The position numbers and the translations under genes are program-made. A stretch of DNA of 64,000 nt from Bradyrhizobium sp. BR 10289 (GTDB taxonomy: Bacteria > Pseudomonadota > Alphaproteobacteria > Rhizobiales > Xanthobacteraceae), in NCBI RefSeq assembly GCF_019455385.1, contig NZ_JACOFR010000001.1, positions 1 through 64,000 of the forward strand. The letters are read 5' to 3'. The number at the start of each line of letters is the position of its first letter. Position 1 is the stretch's first letter. The notes below the pieces were generated by a model. That model saw only the letters and a program-made list of their open reading frames with translations, had not been told where the DNA came from and made no database searches. This document shows, piece after piece, positions 44,393-54,742 of the stretch.

Positions 44393-45595
44393 TTACTTCT
44401 GCTGCTGCGGCAGGAAGGTCGGGCCGACCGAGCGGATCGGTTTGTTCTCTGACGAGGTCGTAGGGGCTGTATCCGCAGGCGCCGCAGCTGGTGCAGTCGC
44501 CGTCGTCGGCGCCGGCGCTGCACCTTTCTTCGCCGTCGTCGCAGGCGCGCCCTTGCTCAGGCGCTGCTGCTGCATCTTCTTGGCGCTTTCTTCGGTGACG
44601 ATGATGTCGCCCTGCTGCTCGGCAGCGGCCTTGTCGTCGGCCGATTTCAGGGCATCCGCCCAGGTCTGGCCCGCGGCCTTGCAGGAGCAGGACGGGTTGA
44701 ACTCGCTGCGGAATTTGAACGCGGTCGGCAGCGCGGTGTAGGGCTGGCCGCCGATCGAGACCGCCGAGTTCATGTCCTCGCCGGGATTGCGGTGGGTGTA
44801 GAGCACGGCTTCGGCGGCCGGGCACAGCGCCTTGCAGGTCTTCTCGTCGTCGGCAAAGCGCGCCGGCACGGTGGCGAACGAGATCGGGAAATAGGCGCCG
44901 TCGCAGGTGCGCACGCACACGGTGCGATAGGTGCCGGATTGCGGCCCGAGATCGGAGGGCGGCGCGCCTTGCTGCGGATTGTTCGGGTTGTTCGGATTGT
45001 TGCCGCCGAACAGATTGGTCAGGAAATTGCCGCCGCCTTGCGACTGCGCGGCATTGGCATATTGCGGGCCGCAATTGTTCTGCGCCAGCGCGGCCAGCAC
45101 CGAGCGGCGCTGGTTGTCGCGCTCCGGGCTGAAGCCGCCGGGGCCGCCGCCGCGCAGGCGTTCGAGATTGCCAGTGATCTGGTCCAGATTGGCGCGCATC
45201 TGCTGGATCTGGGTGTTGACCGGACCGCACTGCGCCTGCTGGCCGTTGAACAGCGAGAAGAAGCCGGAGGAATCGCAGCCCATGCGCTTGGCTTGCATGG
45301 TGACGCGGTCGAGTTCGGCCTGCTGTTTGGCTTGCGAATCCTGATAGCGGCGAATCTGGTCCTCGCGCGCGGGGTCACCACCGCCGCCGCCGCGATCGAG
45401 CGCGGCGAGCTGGCCTTCCAGCCGCGAGCACATCGGATTGGGGCCAAGTCCGTTCTGGCCGGGCTGAGGCGGCGGGCCGGGCGGGCCGGCCTGGGCGAAA
45501 GCGCCATTGGCGAGCACGACGGTGCTCAGAAGCACGGTGCAGGCAAGGATCGAGCGGGCACGGGAGAGCGACAAAAATTCAGGCATATCCGCCAT
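44393..45595 (-). CDS. DUF2865 domain-containing secreted protein
   Basis: An exported 400-residue protein of unknown function. A signal peptide covers about residues 12-35 (SILACTVLLSTVVLANGAFA). A Cys-rich helical middle follows (MCSRLEGQLAALDRG, GCDSSGFFSLFNGQQAQCGP), then a Asn/Pro-rich stretch and the DUF2865 core with GTYRTVCVRTCDGAYFPISFA, CKALCPAAEAVLYTHRNPGED and FNPSCSCKAAG. The C-terminus is Ala/Thr/Pro-rich. The paired cysteines suggest disulfides in the periplasm. Confidence 0.88.
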   Translation of the reverse strand: MADMPEFLSLSRARSILACTVLLSTVVLANGAFAQAGPPGPPPQPGQNGLGPNPMCSRLEGQLAALDRGGGGGDPAREDQIRRYQDSQAKQQAELDRVTMQAKRMGCDSSGFFSLFNGQQAQCGPVNTQIQQMRANLDQITGNLERLRGGGPGGFSPERDNQRRSVLAALAQNNCGPQYANAAQSQGGGNFLTNLFGGNNPNNPNNPQQGAPPSDLGPQSGTYRTVCVRTCDGAYFPISFATVPARFADDEKTCKALCPAAEAVLYTHRNPGEDMNSAVSIGGQPYTALPTAFKFRSEFNPSCSCKAAGQTWADALKSADDKAAAEQQGDIIVTEESAKKMQQQRLSKGAPATTAKKGAAPAPTTATAPAAAPADTAPTTSSENKPIRSVGPTFLPQQQK

Positions 45596-45735
45596 TCTAG
45601 CGAGGTCACGGCCCGGCGTGACTTTCCAACTGACTTGGGGGCCGAAGCGCGCCCTCCCATAGCCGCTTCCTGCGGCATCGTCACGTCGTTTCAGGGGCCG
45701 AAACTGATCCTAAGGTCAGCCAGCTCCGAAGGAAT

Positions 45736-46041
45736 TCAGCGCTGGCAGGTGATTGCGACATATTCGTCGCAATGGCCATGGGAGCAGTTTGCGCCGGTTT
45801 TGGGGACAGAGCCGGTAATTTCGTCGGGATCGACCCGGCGATAGGCTGATGCTTGGGCAAAATCCCGTGACTGGCAGTAGGTCCGTGCGACCTGTGCGCC
45901 GCATTTATCGCCCTTGGCCAGGCACTGGTCGGCGCCATGGCCATCCGCCTGGTTGGCGATGATGAAGACGCGAGTCTCGGCGAATGCGCTGGATGTCACA
46001 AGGATGGAGGCGCAGGAAATGAGCGCGAGCAGGGATCGCAT
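45736..46041 (-). CDS. Small cysteine-rich secreted protein
   Basis: A 101-residue protein that I do not recognise. ATG 46041 gives a signal peptide (MRSLLALISCASILVTSSAFA) and a mature part with six cysteines, including DQCLAKGDKCGAQVARTYC and GANCSHGHCDEYVAITCQ. The spacing suggests three disulfides. Similar short, Cys-rich exported proteins are common in the group. The gap to cysS (about 290 bases) holds nothing I can name. Confidence 0.65.
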   Translation of the reverse strand: MRSLLALISCASILVTSSAFAETRVFIIANQADGHGADQCLAKGDKCGAQVARTYCQSRDFAQASAYRRVDPDEITGSVPKTGANCSHGHCDEYVAITCQR

Positions 46042-46333
46042 GAAATCACCGGGGGGCAAATAAAGGAAACCGCCAGTTCCAGAATGGCCTCAAAAGGTTA
46101 AGGATAATGGAACCGTTACGGCGGCGGTCGCGCTTTGCGGATGGAAGGCGGCATTTTCGCGGCTCCCTTGACGGAAGGCGGCCTCATAGCTCATATGTTC
46201 CCGCATGAACGGTCTCCTCGCCATTTGCATCATTTGCGAGATTACGAGCTAGCGATTCGCTGGCTGGAGCCGTCTTTTCTCAAACACACATTGAGAGCAC
46301 TGGACGCCCGGCCAACAGCCGACGGGTGTCCCT

Positions 46334-47728
46334 ATGGAATTGCGCCTCTACGATACGCTGACGAAAGAAAAGCGTCCCTTCGTGCCGCTCGATGCGGATA
46401 ACGTCCGCATGTATGTCTGCGGACCGACCGTCTATGACTACGCCCATATCGGCAACGCCCGGCCGGTGATCGTGTTCGACGTGCTGTTTCGGCTGCTGCG
46501 CCATCTCTATGGCGAGGCACACGTCAAATATGTCCGCAACATCACCGACGTCGACGACAAGATCAACGACCGCGCCGCGCGTGACTTTCCCGGCCTGCCG
46601 CTGAACGAGGCGATCCGGAAAGTGACCGAGCAGACCGGCGAGCAATTCCACGCCGACGTCGATGCACTCGGGTGCTTGCGGCCGAGCGTCGAGCCGCGCG
46701 CGACCGAGCATATCGGCGAGATGCGCGAGATCATCGAGAAGCTGGTCAAGGGCGGCTTTGCCTATGCCGCCGAGGATCACGTGCTGTTCTCGCCGCAGGC
46801 GATGAACGCAGCGAATAAGGGCCTGCCGCGCTACGGCGCGCTGTCCAATCGCTCGCTGGACGAGATGATCGCCGGCGCGCGCGTCGATGTCGCGCCCTAT
46901 AAGAAGGACTCGACCGACTTCGTGCTGTGGAAGCCGTCCAAGCCCGGCGAGCCGTCCTGGCCATCGCCCGCCGGTATTGCGGCCGAGGGGCGTCCGGGCT
47001 GGCATATCGAGTGCTCGGCCATGGCCTGGAAGCATCTTGGTGAGTATTTCGACATCCATGGCGGCGGTATCGATCTCGTGTTTCCGCACCACGAGAACGA
47101 GGTCGCGCAGACCTGCTGCGCCTTCCACCGGGAGCGCATGGCGAACTACTGGATGCACAACGGCTTTCTTCAGGTCGAGAGTGAGAAGATGTCGAAATCG
47201 CTCGGCAACTTCATCACCATCCACGAGCTGCTCAAGGACTGGCCTGGCGAGGTGCTGCGCCTGAACATGCTGAAGACGCATTACCGTTCGCCGATCGACT
47301 GGACCATGAAGTCGCTGGAGGAGAGCGCCAAGACCCTCGACGACTGGTATCGGGTCGCGGCGGACGTTGAGCCGGGCAAGCCGGCGGCGTCCGTGGTCGA
47401 GCCGCTGCTCGACGACCTCAACACGTCGCTGGCGATCGCTGCGCTGCATAGTCTCCGCCACAGCGACGTGAACGCGCTGGCCGGGTCGCTGCGTCTGCTC
47501 GGCTTCCTGTCCGAGAGCGCCGCGCAATGGCAAGGCCGCAAGCAGAAGGCGAGCGGGGTCGACGCGAGCGAGGTCGATCGCCTGATCGCGGAGCGAACGG
47601 CCGCACGCGCGCGCAAGGACTTCAGGGAGTCCGATCGGATCCGTGACGAGCTCGCGGCCAAGGGCGTCGTGATCAAGGACGGCAAGGATTCTGACGGCAA
47701 GCCGGTGACCACATGGGAGCTCGCGTGA
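46334..47728 (+). CDS. cysS: Cysteine-tRNA ligase
   Basis: Class I aminoacyl-tRNA synthetase (464 residues) charging tRNA-Cys. The zinc-binding C29 is in [19 protein letters not shown], which also carries the HIGN nucleotide signature. The later zinc ligands are in [14 protein letters not shown] and [20 protein letters not shown] is the second class I signature. Its stop overlaps the next gene's start (TGATG), starting a three-gene run with a GNAT protein and citramalate synthase. Confidence 0.97.
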   Translation: MELRLYDTLTKEKRPFVPLDADNVRMYVCGPTVYDYAHIGNARPVIVFDVLFRLLRHLYGEAHVKYVRNITDVDDKINDRAARDFPGLPLNEAIRKVTEQTGEQFHADVDALGCLRPSVEPRATEHIGEMREIIEKLVKGGFAYAAEDHVLFSPQAMNAANKGLPRYGALSNRSLDEMIAGARVDVAPYKKDSTDFVLWKPSKPGEPSWPSPAGIAAEGRPGWHIECSAMAWKHLGEYFDIHGGGIDLVFPHHENEVAQTCCAFHRERMANYWMHNGFLQVESEKMSKSLGNFITIHELLKDWPGEVLRLNMLKTHYRSPIDWTMKSLEESAKTLDDWYRVAADVEPGKPAASVVEPLLDDLNTSLAIAALHSLRHSDVNALAGSLRLLGFLSESAAQWQGRKQKASGVDASEVDRLIAERTAARARKDFRESDRIRDELAAKGVVIKDGKDSDGKPVTTWELA

Positions 47729-48219
47729 TGGCACAGGCGCACCCCAAGCCCGGCTTGCGGCCGTTCCTGCCGGATGACGTGCCGATGCTCGCGGCGATCT
47801 TCACCGCCAGCATCGAGGAGCTGACCGGCGACGACTATAGCGAGGCGCAGCAGCAGGCCTGGATGGAAGCCGCCGAGAGCGAAGAGTTCGGCAAGCACCT
47901 CGCGTCTGACCTGACGCTGATCGCGACGCTGGAAGGCTCGCCCGTCGGCTTCGCCTCGCTGCGCGGGGCCGATCACATCCGCATGCTCTATGTGCATCCG
48001 GCCGTCAGCGGGCAGGGCATCGCGACCATGCTGGTCGACGCGCTGGAGAAGCTGGCCGGCAGCCGCGGCGCTGCGGCGCTCACCGTCGATGCCAGCGACA
48101 CCGCGCAAAACTTCTTCGCCAAACGCGGCTACACCGCCCAGCAGCGCAACAGCGTCACCATGAATGACGAGTGGCTCGCCAACACCACCATGAAGAAGAC
48201 GCTTGGAGCCGCGCCATGA
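47728..48219 (+). CDS. GNAT family N-acetyltransferase
   Basis: A 163-residue acetyltransferase. The acetyl-CoA loop is in RMLYVHPAVSGQGIATMLVDALEKLAG and the final motif FFAKRGYTAQQRN. ATG 47728 overlaps the cysS stop; the frame is open from 47713. The stop overlaps the next start by ATGA. The placement between cysS and cimA suggests a substrate linked to amino-acid metabolism, but none is shown. Confidence 0.9.
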   Translation: MAQAHPKPGLRPFLPDDVPMLAAIFTASIEELTGDDYSEAQQQAWMEAAESEEFGKHLASDLTLIATLEGSPVGFASLRGADHIRMLYVHPAVSGQGIATMLVDALEKLAGSRGAAALTVDASDTAQNFFAKRGYTAQQRNSVTMNDEWLANTTMKKTLGAAP

Positions 48220-49814
48220 GCAAAGAGCGCCTCTATCTGTTCGACACCACGCTGCGCGACGGTGCGCAGACCAACGGCGTCGATTTCACGCTCGAGGACA
48301 AGCAGGCGATCGCGGCGATGCTGGATGATCTCGGCATCGACTATGTCGAGGGCGGCTATCCCGGCGCCAATCCGACCGATACCGAATTCTTCGGCACCAA
48401 GCCGAAGTTGAAGCACGCGCGCTTCACGGCGTTCGGCATGACCCGCCGGGCCGGGCGTTCGGTCTCCAACGATCCCGGCGTCGCCGGGCTGCTCGAAGCC
48501 AAGGCGGATGCGATCTGTTTCGTGGCGAAGTCGTCGGCCTATCAGGTGCGCGTCGCGCTGGAGACGACCAAGGAGGAAAACCTGGCGTCGATCCGCGACA
48601 GCGTCGCAGCCGCAAAGGCCGCCGGCCGCGAAGTCATGCTCGATTGCGAGCACTTCTTCGACGGCTACAAGGAAGACGCCGCCTTCGCGCTCGCCTGCGC
48701 CAAGGCCGCCTATGATGCCGGCGCGCGCTGGGTGGTGCTCTGCGACACCAACGGCGGCACCATGCCGAATGAGATCGCGGCCATTGTCACCGAGGTGACG
48801 AAGCACATCCCCGGCGATCACGTCGGCATCCACGCCCATAACGACACCGAGCAGGCGGTGGCGAATTCGCTGGCCGCGGTGCGCGCCGGCGCGCGGCAGA
48901 TCCAGGGTACGCTGAACGGCCTCGGCGAGCGCTGCGGCAACGCCAATCTCTGCTCGCTGATCCCGACGCTGAAATTGAAGAAGGAGTTTTCGGATGCCTT
49001 CGAGATCTCGGTGACGCCGGAGAAGCTGGCGACTCTCGTCAAGGTGTCGCGCACGCTCGATGACATGCTCAACCGCGTGCCGAACCGACATGCTCCTTAC
49101 GTCGGCGAGAGCGCCTTCGTCACCAAGACCGGCATCCATGCTTCCGCCGTGCTGAAGGATCCGCAGACCTACGAGCACATCTTGCCGGAGCTGGTCGGCA
49201 ACCACCGCAAGGTGCTGGTCTCCGACCAGGCCGGCCGTTCCAATGTCATCGCCGAGCTCGACCGCGCCGGCATCGCGTACGAGAAGAGCGATCCGAAGCT
49301 GACGCGCCTCGTCGAGGAATTGAAGGAGCGCGAGGCGCAAGGCTACGCCTATGAATCCGCCAACGCCTCGTTCGAGCTCTTGGCGCGCCGCACGCTCGGC
49401 AAGGTGCCGCATTATTTCGAGGTCGAGCAGTTCGACGTCAATGTCGAGCAGCGCTACAATTCGCACGGCGAGCGCGTCACCGTGGCGCTGGCGGTGGTGA
49501 AGGTCGACGTCGCCGGCGAGCACCTGATCTCGGCGGCCGAAGGCAACGGCCCCGTCAACGCGCTCGACGTCGCCTTGCGCAAGGACCTCGGCAAATATCA
49601 AAAGTATATCGAGGGCCTCAAGCTGATCGATTATCGCGTCCGTATCCTCAACGGCGGCACCGGCGCGGTCACGCGCGTGCTGATCGAGAGCGAGGACGAG
49701 AACGGTGACCGCTGGACCACGGTCGGCGTGTCCCCGAACATCATCGACGCCTCGTTCCAGGCGCTGATGGATTCGGTGATCTACAAGCTGGTGAAATCGG
49801 GCGCGCCGGCGTAG
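48216..49814 (+). CDS. cimA: (R)-citramalate synthase
   Basis: Enzyme of 532 residues condensing acetyl-CoA and pyruvate into citramalate, a threonine-independent route to isoleucine. The HMGL-like barrel opens with LFDTTLRDGAQTNGVDFTL, with metal-binding HAHNDTEQAVANSLAAV and QGTLNGLGERCGNANLC. A C-terminal LeuA-type allosteric domain follows (ALDVALRKDLGKYQKYIE, then GGTGAVTRVLIES). The long TNGVDF signature fits CimA better than 2-isopropylmalate synthase. ATG 48216 overlaps the GNAT stop by four bases. Confidence 0.93.
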   Translation: MSKERLYLFDTTLRDGAQTNGVDFTLEDKQAIAAMLDDLGIDYVEGGYPGANPTDTEFFGTKPKLKHARFTAFGMTRRAGRSVSNDPGVAGLLEAKADAICFVAKSSAYQVRVALETTKEENLASIRDSVAAAKAAGREVMLDCEHFFDGYKEDAAFALACAKAAYDAGARWVVLCDTNGGTMPNEIAAIVTEVTKHIPGDHVGIHAHNDTEQAVANSLAAVRAGARQIQGTLNGLGERCGNANLCSLIPTLKLKKEFSDAFEISVTPEKLATLVKVSRTLDDMLNRVPNRHAPYVGESAFVTKTGIHASAVLKDPQTYEHILPELVGNHRKVLVSDQAGRSNVIAELDRAGIAYEKSDPKLTRLVEELKEREAQGYAYESANASFELLARRTLGKVPHYFEVEQFDVNVEQRYNSHGERVTVALAVVKVDVAGEHLISAAEGNGPVNALDVALRKDLGKYQKYIEGLKLIDYRVRILNGGTGAVTRVLIESEDENGDRWTTVGVSPNIIDASFQALMDSVIYKLVKSGAPA

Positions 49815-49819
49815 GCGAG

Positions 49820-49839
49820 CTCCTCGCAGTGACGAGGAG
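49820..49839. repeat. Small hairpin after cimA
   Basis: CTCCTCG (49820-49826) and CGAGGAG (49833-49839) form a 7-bp stem with a 6-base loop, 5 bases after the cimA stop. It may be a weak terminator or a dispersed element. Confidence 0.45.
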
Positions 49840-49856
49840 AGAGGGGAGCGCGACCA

Positions 49857-50234
49857 ATGATCGACCACATCTCCGTCGGCGTCAGCGATCTCGAGCGATC
49901 GGCAAAGTTCTACGAGGCCACGCTCGCCGCCCTCGGCCTCATGCGCCTCGTCACGCGGCCGGGGACGGTCGGCTTCGGCAAGGCCTATCCGGAATTCTGG
50001 ATCAACTTGCGCGAAGGCATGCCGCGCGTTGCGCCGGAAAGCGGCGTGCATATCTGCCTGCGGGCGAAATCGACGGGCGAGGTCGACGCGTTTCACGCAG
50101 CAGCACTTGCCAGCGGCGGCGCGTCCGACGGCGCGCCGGGCCTGCGCCCGCACGACCGCGTGCGCTATTACGCAGCCTTCGTGATGGACCCCGACGGCAA
50201 CCGGATCGAGGCGGTGACGTTTCCGGCGGAATAA
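49857..50234 (+). CDS. VOC family (glyoxalase/bleomycin-resistance fold) protein
   Basis: A 125-residue single-domain VOC protein. It opens MIDHISVGVSDLERSAKFYEATLAALG, contains GFGKAYPEFWINL in the middle, and ends YAAFVMDPDGNRIEAVTF, with the usual metal-ligand His near the start and Glu near the end. Substrates of this family range from methylglyoxal-glutathione to antibiotics; none is indicated. It is convergent with the LOG gene, with adjacent stops. Confidence 0.9.
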   Translation: MIDHISVGVSDLERSAKFYEATLAALGLMRLVTRPGTVGFGKAYPEFWINLREGMPRVAPESGVHICLRAKSTGEVDAFHAAALASGGASDGAPGLRPHDRVRYYAAFVMDPDGNRIEAVTFPAE

Positions 50235-50840
50235 TCAGAGCTTGCGCGCGACGTCCGGCGCCATCTGCTTTTCCGCCTCGGCGATCTGCGCCGCGGCCGA
50301 CTTCAGCTTCGGCAAAATATCCTCGACGCGATCGGCCTTGAGGATGTCGACCGAGAGGCCGGCGCGGATGAACTCGGTCTGGCGCATATGCGACAGCAGC
50401 GAGAACAGCGGCTCCCAGAAATCGTCGATATTGGCCAGCAGCACCGGCTTGGCGTGGCGGCCGAGCTGCTTCCAGGTCAGCTGCTCGACCAGCTCCTCCA
50501 GCGTGCCGACGCCGCCCGGCAGCGCCACGAAGGCATCCGAGCGCTCGAACATCAGCCGCTTGCGCTCGTGCATGTCGGGGGTGACGATCATCTCCTGCAC
50601 GCGGGTCAGCGCGTTCTCGCGCTTGCGCAGGAATTCGGGAATGATGCCGGTGACGCTGCCGCCGTGATCGAGCACGGAGGTCGCGACCGAGCCCATCAGG
50701 CCGAGCGAGCCGCCGCCATAGACGAGGCGGATGTTGTTCTCGGCAAGCGCCTTGCCGAATGCCTTGGCGCCTTCGGTGAAGCGGGGGTTGGTTCCGGGGC
50801 CGGAGCCGCAATAGACACAGACGGTTTTAATGGTGCTCAT
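50235..50840 (-). CDS. LOG family nucleotide phosphoribohydrolase
   Basis: A Rossmann-fold enzyme of 201 residues that removes ribose-5-phosphate from nucleotides such as cytokinin riboside monophosphates. Family motifs are CVYCGSGPGTNPRF, LVYGGGSLGLMGSVA and PGGVGTLEELVEQLTW. The R..PGG-GT-E pattern is complete. ATG 50840 (MSTIKTVCV) is chosen over 50849. In bacteria the physiological substrate is often unclear; some make active cytokinins. Confidence 0.92.
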   Translation of the reverse strand: MSTIKTVCVYCGSGPGTNPRFTEGAKAFGKALAENNIRLVYGGGSLGLMGSVATSVLDHGGSVTGIIPEFLRKRENALTRVQEMIVTPDMHERKRLMFERSDAFVALPGGVGTLEELVEQLTWKQLGRHAKPVLLANIDDFWEPLFSLLSHMRQTEFIRAGLSVDILKADRVEDILPKLKSAAAQIAEAEKQMAPDVARKL

Positions 50841-51041
50841 TGGTGTCATGATGCATTGCAGCGAAGAGGCGTCAAGCCCTTCAGGTGATTCGGATGACCC
50901 GGAAATCTACCGGTAAATGGCGATAAACAATCGAAGATTCGCCATCTGGCGGGGTGCGCAGGCATCGGGAAGCCTCTATATGGAAGACGAAAATCGTTAA
51001 TCGCGGCGACGCCCGCACCCGGCGGGCTTTCAGGCTTCTTG

Positions 51042-52994
51042 ATGGACCAACCTCAATCGTTCGACGGCGCCGGCGTTCCTGATCCTGTCGGCGGGGCGGC
51101 TCGCGCCACCCTGATGGGCACGCTGGCGCATCTGTGGCCCTATATCTGGCCGGGCGACCGCTTCGACCTGAAGATGCGCGTGGTCTGGTCGATGGTGCTG
51201 CTCCTCGCGGCCAAGCTGATCACGCTCACCGTGCCGTTCAGCTTCAAATGGGCGACGGACGCGCTGACAGGAGCCAACACCGCGCCGGTCGCGGCCGACA
51301 ATTGGCATCTCTGGGTAATCGCCTCGCCGCTGCTGCTGACTGCGAGCTACGGCGTGATGCGCATCCTGATGGCGGTGCTGACGCAGTGGCGCGACGGCAT
51401 CTTCGCCCGTGTCGCCATGCACGCGGTGCGCAAGCTTGCGACGATCACCTTCATCCACATGCATGAGCTGTCGCTGCGCTTTCACTTGGAGCGCAAGACC
51501 GGCGGCCTGACACGCGTGCTCGAGCGCGGCCGCGAGGGCATCGAGGTCATTGTGCGCATGGTGATCCTCCAGCTGATCCCGACCATCGTCGAGGTCTCGC
51601 TGCTGATGGCCGTGCTGCTCTGGCAGTTCGACTGGCGCTACGTGATCGCGACGCTGATCACGGTCGCGGTCTACATGTACTATACCTACATCGCGACCGA
51701 GTGGCGGATCGGCATCCGCCGCAAGATGAACGATTCCGACACCGAGGCGAACACCAAGGCGATCGACTCGCTGCTCAACTACGAGACCGTCAAATATTTC
51801 GGCGCCGAGGCGCGCGAGGCGCAGCGCTACGACCGCTCGGTCGCGCGCTACGAGGAGTCCAGCGTTCAGGCCTATACCTCGCTCGCGGTGCTCAACACCG
51901 GCCAGGCCGTGATCTTCACGCTCGGGCTGACCGCGACCATGCTGATGTGCGCGATCGGCGTGCGCAACGGCACCAATACGGTCGGCGATTTCGTGCTGGT
52001 CAACGCCATGATGATTCAGCTCTACCAGCCGCTGAATTTCATGGGCATGGTCTATCGCGAGATCAAGCAGGCCATCATCGACATCGAGAAGATGTTCGGC
52101 GTGCTGGGCCGTGAGGCCGAGATCAAGGATGCGCCCGACGCGGAGCCGCTCGTCATCTCTGCCGGCACCGTGCGTTTCGAGGATGTGCGCTTTGCCTATG
52201 AGCCGAACCGGCCGATCCTGAAAGGCATCAGCTTCGAGGTGCCCGCCGGCAAGACGGTCGCGATCGTCGGCCCATCCGGCGCCGGCAAGTCCACGATCTC
52301 GCGGCTGCTGTTCCGCCTCTACGACGTCTCCGGCGGCAAGATCCTGATCGACGGCCAGGACATCCGCGACGTCACGCAAGCGAGCTTGCGCGCCGCGATC
52401 GGCATGGTGCCGCAGGACACCGTGCTGTTCAACGACACCATCCGCTACAACATCCGCTACGGCCGCTGGGACGCCAGCGATGCAGAGGTCGAGGAGGCCG
52501 CGCGGCTGGCGCAGATCGACCATTTCATCCGCATGTCGCCGAAGGGCTACGAGACCCAGGTCGGCGAGCGCGGCCTGAAACTGTCAGGCGGCGAGAAGCA
52601 GCGCGTCGCGATCGCGCGCACCGTGCTGAAGGCACCGCCGATCCTGGTGCTCGACGAGGCGACCTCGGCGCTCGACACCCATACCGAGCACGAGATTCAG
52701 GGCGCGCTCGACCGCGTGGCGAAGAACCGCACCTCGCTGGTGATCGCGCACCGGCTGTCCACCATCGTCGGCGCGGACGAGATTATCGTGCTGGAGCAGG
52801 GCCGGATCGCCGAGCGTGGCACCCACGCCAAACTGCTCGGGCAGGGCGGACTCTATGCCAGCATGTGGAACAGGCAGCGCGAGGCCGAGGCGGCCCGCGA
52901 GAAACTGGCCCAGATGGCCGATTCCAGCGAGGCGCCCAATCGGGAGCCGCCGCAGGTCGATGACGTCCTTGCGACGCCTGCGGCAGCGGAGTGA
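51042..52994 (+). CDS. Atm1/heavy-metal-type ABC transporter, fused permease-ATPase
   Basis: Half-size exporter of 650 residues. The N-terminal about 330 residues form a six-helix membrane domain with HMHELSLRFHLERKTGGLTRVLERG (Atm1-type, shown in part) and NYETVKYFGAE. The ATPase domain has Walker A VGPSGAGKSTISRLL, the Q-loop, signature LSGGEKQRVAIART, Walker B ILVLDEATSALD and the H-loop IAHRLSTI. The NYETVKYF segment is typical of the family that exports glutathione-linked sulfur species or metals. ATG 51042 is preferred to TTG 51039. Confidence 0.93.
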   Translation: MDQPQSFDGAGVPDPVGGAARATLMGTLAHLWPYIWPGDRFDLKMRVVWSMVLLLAAKLITLTVPFSFKWATDALTGANTAPVAADNWHLWVIASPLLLTASYGVMRILMAVLTQWRDGIFARVAMHAVRKLATITFIHMHELSLRFHLERKTGGLTRVLERGREGIEVIVRMVILQLIPTIVEVSLLMAVLLWQFDWRYVIATLITVAVYMYYTYIATEWRIGIRRKMNDSDTEANTKAIDSLLNYETVKYFGAEAREAQRYDRSVARYEESSVQAYTSLAVLNTGQAVIFTLGLTATMLMCAIGVRNGTNTVGDFVLVNAMMIQLYQPLNFMGMVYREIKQAIIDIEKMFGVLGREAEIKDAPDAEPLVISAGTVRFEDVRFAYEPNRPILKGISFEVPAGKTVAIVGPSGAGKSTISRLLFRLYDVSGGKILIDGQDIRDVTQASLRAAIGMVPQDTVLFNDTIRYNIRYGRWDASDAEVEEAARLAQIDHFIRMSPKGYETQVGERGLKLSGGEKQRVAIARTVLKAPPILVLDEATSALDTHTEHEIQGALDRVAKNRTSLVIAHRLSTIVGADEIIVLEQGRIAERGTHAKLLGQGGLYASMWNRQREAEAAREKLAQMADSSEAPNREPPQVDDVLATPAAAE

Positions 52995-53072
52995 CCTTGT
53001 CTCCGGTCCCAACTCTGGCCTAAACAGGCCCGCGCGACGACCCGTGCGTTTAACCCCGATCGGCAGATAGCG

Positions 53073-53771
53073 ATGTCCATTCTCGATTCGATCCAGCGTC
53101 AGATTCCGCCGATCCACAAGGAGGGCTATCCCTTCATCGGTGGCTTTGCGCTGGCAAGCCTTATCCTGTTCTGGCTGTGGTCGCCGCTGGGCTGGATCGG
53201 CACGATCCTGACTGTGTGGTGCGCGCTGTTCTTCCGCGATCCCGTCCGGGTGACGCCGGTGCGTGAGGGGCTCGTGGTGTCGCCGGCCGACGGTCGCGTC
53301 TCCATGATCACCATGGCGTTGCCGCCGGCCGAACTCGGCCTCGGCGACCGGCCGCTGCCGCGCATCTCGGTGTTCATGAGCGTGTTCAATTGCCATGTGA
53401 ACCGTGCTCCCGTAGCGGGCAGGGTGGACCGTATCGCCTATCGACCCGGCCTGTTCATCAATGCCGAACTCGACAAGGCGAGCGAGGACAATGAGCGCAA
53501 CTCGCTGGTGATCTCGACGCCGACGGCGCGGATCGGCGTGGTGCAGATCGCAGGACTCGTCGCCAAGCGCATCGTCTGCTTCGTGAAGGAGGGGCAGGCG
53601 ATCGGCGCCGGCGAGCGCTTTGGCCTGATCCGCTTCGGCTCGCGCCTCGACGTCTATTTGCCTGTCGGCACCAAGGCGCTGGTCTCGGAGGGGCAGACCG
53701 CGATCGCGGGCGAGACGATCTTGGCCGATCTTGCCGGCGACGACCCGAGCCGCGCCTTTCGCGCCAATTAA
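53073..53771 (+). CDS. psd: Phosphatidylserine decarboxylase (short type)
   Basis: Membrane-associated pyruvoyl enzyme (232 residues) that turns phosphatidylserine into phosphatidylethanolamine. Two hydrophobic segments are near the N-terminus. Catalytic blocks are [10 protein letters not shown] and [16 protein letters not shown]; the self-cleavage site is GS at about 189-190 in [11 protein letters not shown]. The alpha chain after cleavage is about 43 residues. It precedes pssA on the same strand, 86 bases away, forming the two-step route to phosphatidylethanolamine. Confidence 0.95.
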   Translation: MSILDSIQRQIPPIHKEGYPFIGGFALASLILFWLWSPLGWIGTILTVWCALFFRDPVRVTPVREGLVVSPADGRVSMITMALPPAELGLGDRPLPRISVFMSVFNCHVNRAPVAGRVDRIAYRPGLFINAELDKASEDNERNSLVISTPTARIGVVQIAGLVAKRIVCFVKEGQAIGAGERFGLIRFGSRLDVYLPVGTKALVSEGQTAIAGETILADLAGDDPSRAFRAN

Positions 53772-53857
53772 CCAATAGTCGGTCCTCGGGGGCCTTCCGC
53801 CGCAATGGCGGAGGGGAGCCCGGCTTGCTATATCTCTCCTTGAGATAAGGACGAGCC

Positions 53858-54742
53858 ATGCAGCCCTATGATTTGAGAGATCCCGATGCGCGCCGCCGGC
53901 GGTTCCGCCCGATCCCGGTGCGGATGCTGGTACCCAACGTCATCACGCTGCTGGCGATCTGCGCCGGCCTGACCGCGATCCGGTTGTCAATCGAGGGGCG
54001 GATGACGCTTGCGGTCTACGCCATCGTGTTCGCCGCCGCGCTCGACGGCATCGACGGCCGCATCGCGCGCATGATCAAGGGCCAATCCAAGTTCGGCGCC
54101 GAACTCGACAGTCTCGCCGACTTCGTGAATTTCGGCGTGGCGCCCGGCCTGATGCTGTATTTCTGGCAGCTGCACGAACTCGGCAATGCCGGCTGGATCG
54201 CGGCCATGGTGTTTGCGATCTCGATGTGTCTCCGCCTCGCGCGCTTCAACGCCACGCTGGACGATCCGAACAAGCCGGCCTTCGCCGCCAATTTCTTCAC
54301 CGGCGTTCCGGCGCCGGCCGGCGCCATCACGGTGATGTTGCCGATCTACGCGGCGTTCCTGGACCTCGGGCGCTGGCCCGCGGCCCTGACGGCCGGCTAC
54401 ACGCTGCTGATCGCTTTCCTGATGGTGTCGCGCCTGCCGGTGTTCTCCGGCAAGAGCATGCGCATGCGGGTGCCGCCGGAGCTGGTGCTGCCGGCCTTCG
54501 TCGGCGTGGTCTTCTTCATTGCGCTGCTGATCAGCTATCCCTGGTACGTGCTGTCGATCGGCACGGTGCTGTATCTGCTCGCTTTGCCGCTCGGCTACAA
54601 ATCCTATCGCGACCAGGCGCGCGCGATGGGAAGCGCCGCGCAATCCGGCGGCGAGGTGCCGTCGCCGCCTTCGGCGCCGACGCTGGCAAACCTGTCGGAG
54701 CCGCCGCACGACGACGACGATCGGCCCGGACGGCTGCACTAA
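53858..54742 (+). CDS. pssA: CDP-diacylglycerol-serine O-phosphatidyltransferase
   Basis: Membrane enzyme of 294 residues making phosphatidylserine from CDP-diacylglycerol and serine. The CDP-alcohol phosphotransferase motif is complete: DGRIAR, then G after 8 residues, and D-x3-D in GAELDSLAD (about residues 66-89). About eight membrane segments and a polar C-terminal tail follow. It acts directly before psd in the pathway. Confidence 0.95.
   Translation: MQPYDLRDPDARRRRFRPIPVRMLVPNVITLLAICAGLTAIRLSIEGRMTLAVYAIVFAAALDGIDGRIARMIKGQSKFGAELDSLADFVNFGVAPGLMLYFWQLHELGNAGWIAAMVFAISMCLRLARFNATLDDPNKPAFAANFFTGVPAPAGAITVMLPIYAAFLDLGRWPAALTAGYTLLIAFLMVSRLPVFSGKSMRMRVPPELVLPAFVGVVFFIALLISYPWYVLSIGTVLYLLALPLGYKSYRDQARAMGSAAQSGGEVPSPPSAPTLANLSEPPHDDDDRPGRLH

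Noticed and set aside
48129..50153. Long open frame (674 codons) opposite cimA
   Set aside because: Antisense shadow of a gene with full citramalate synthase motifs.
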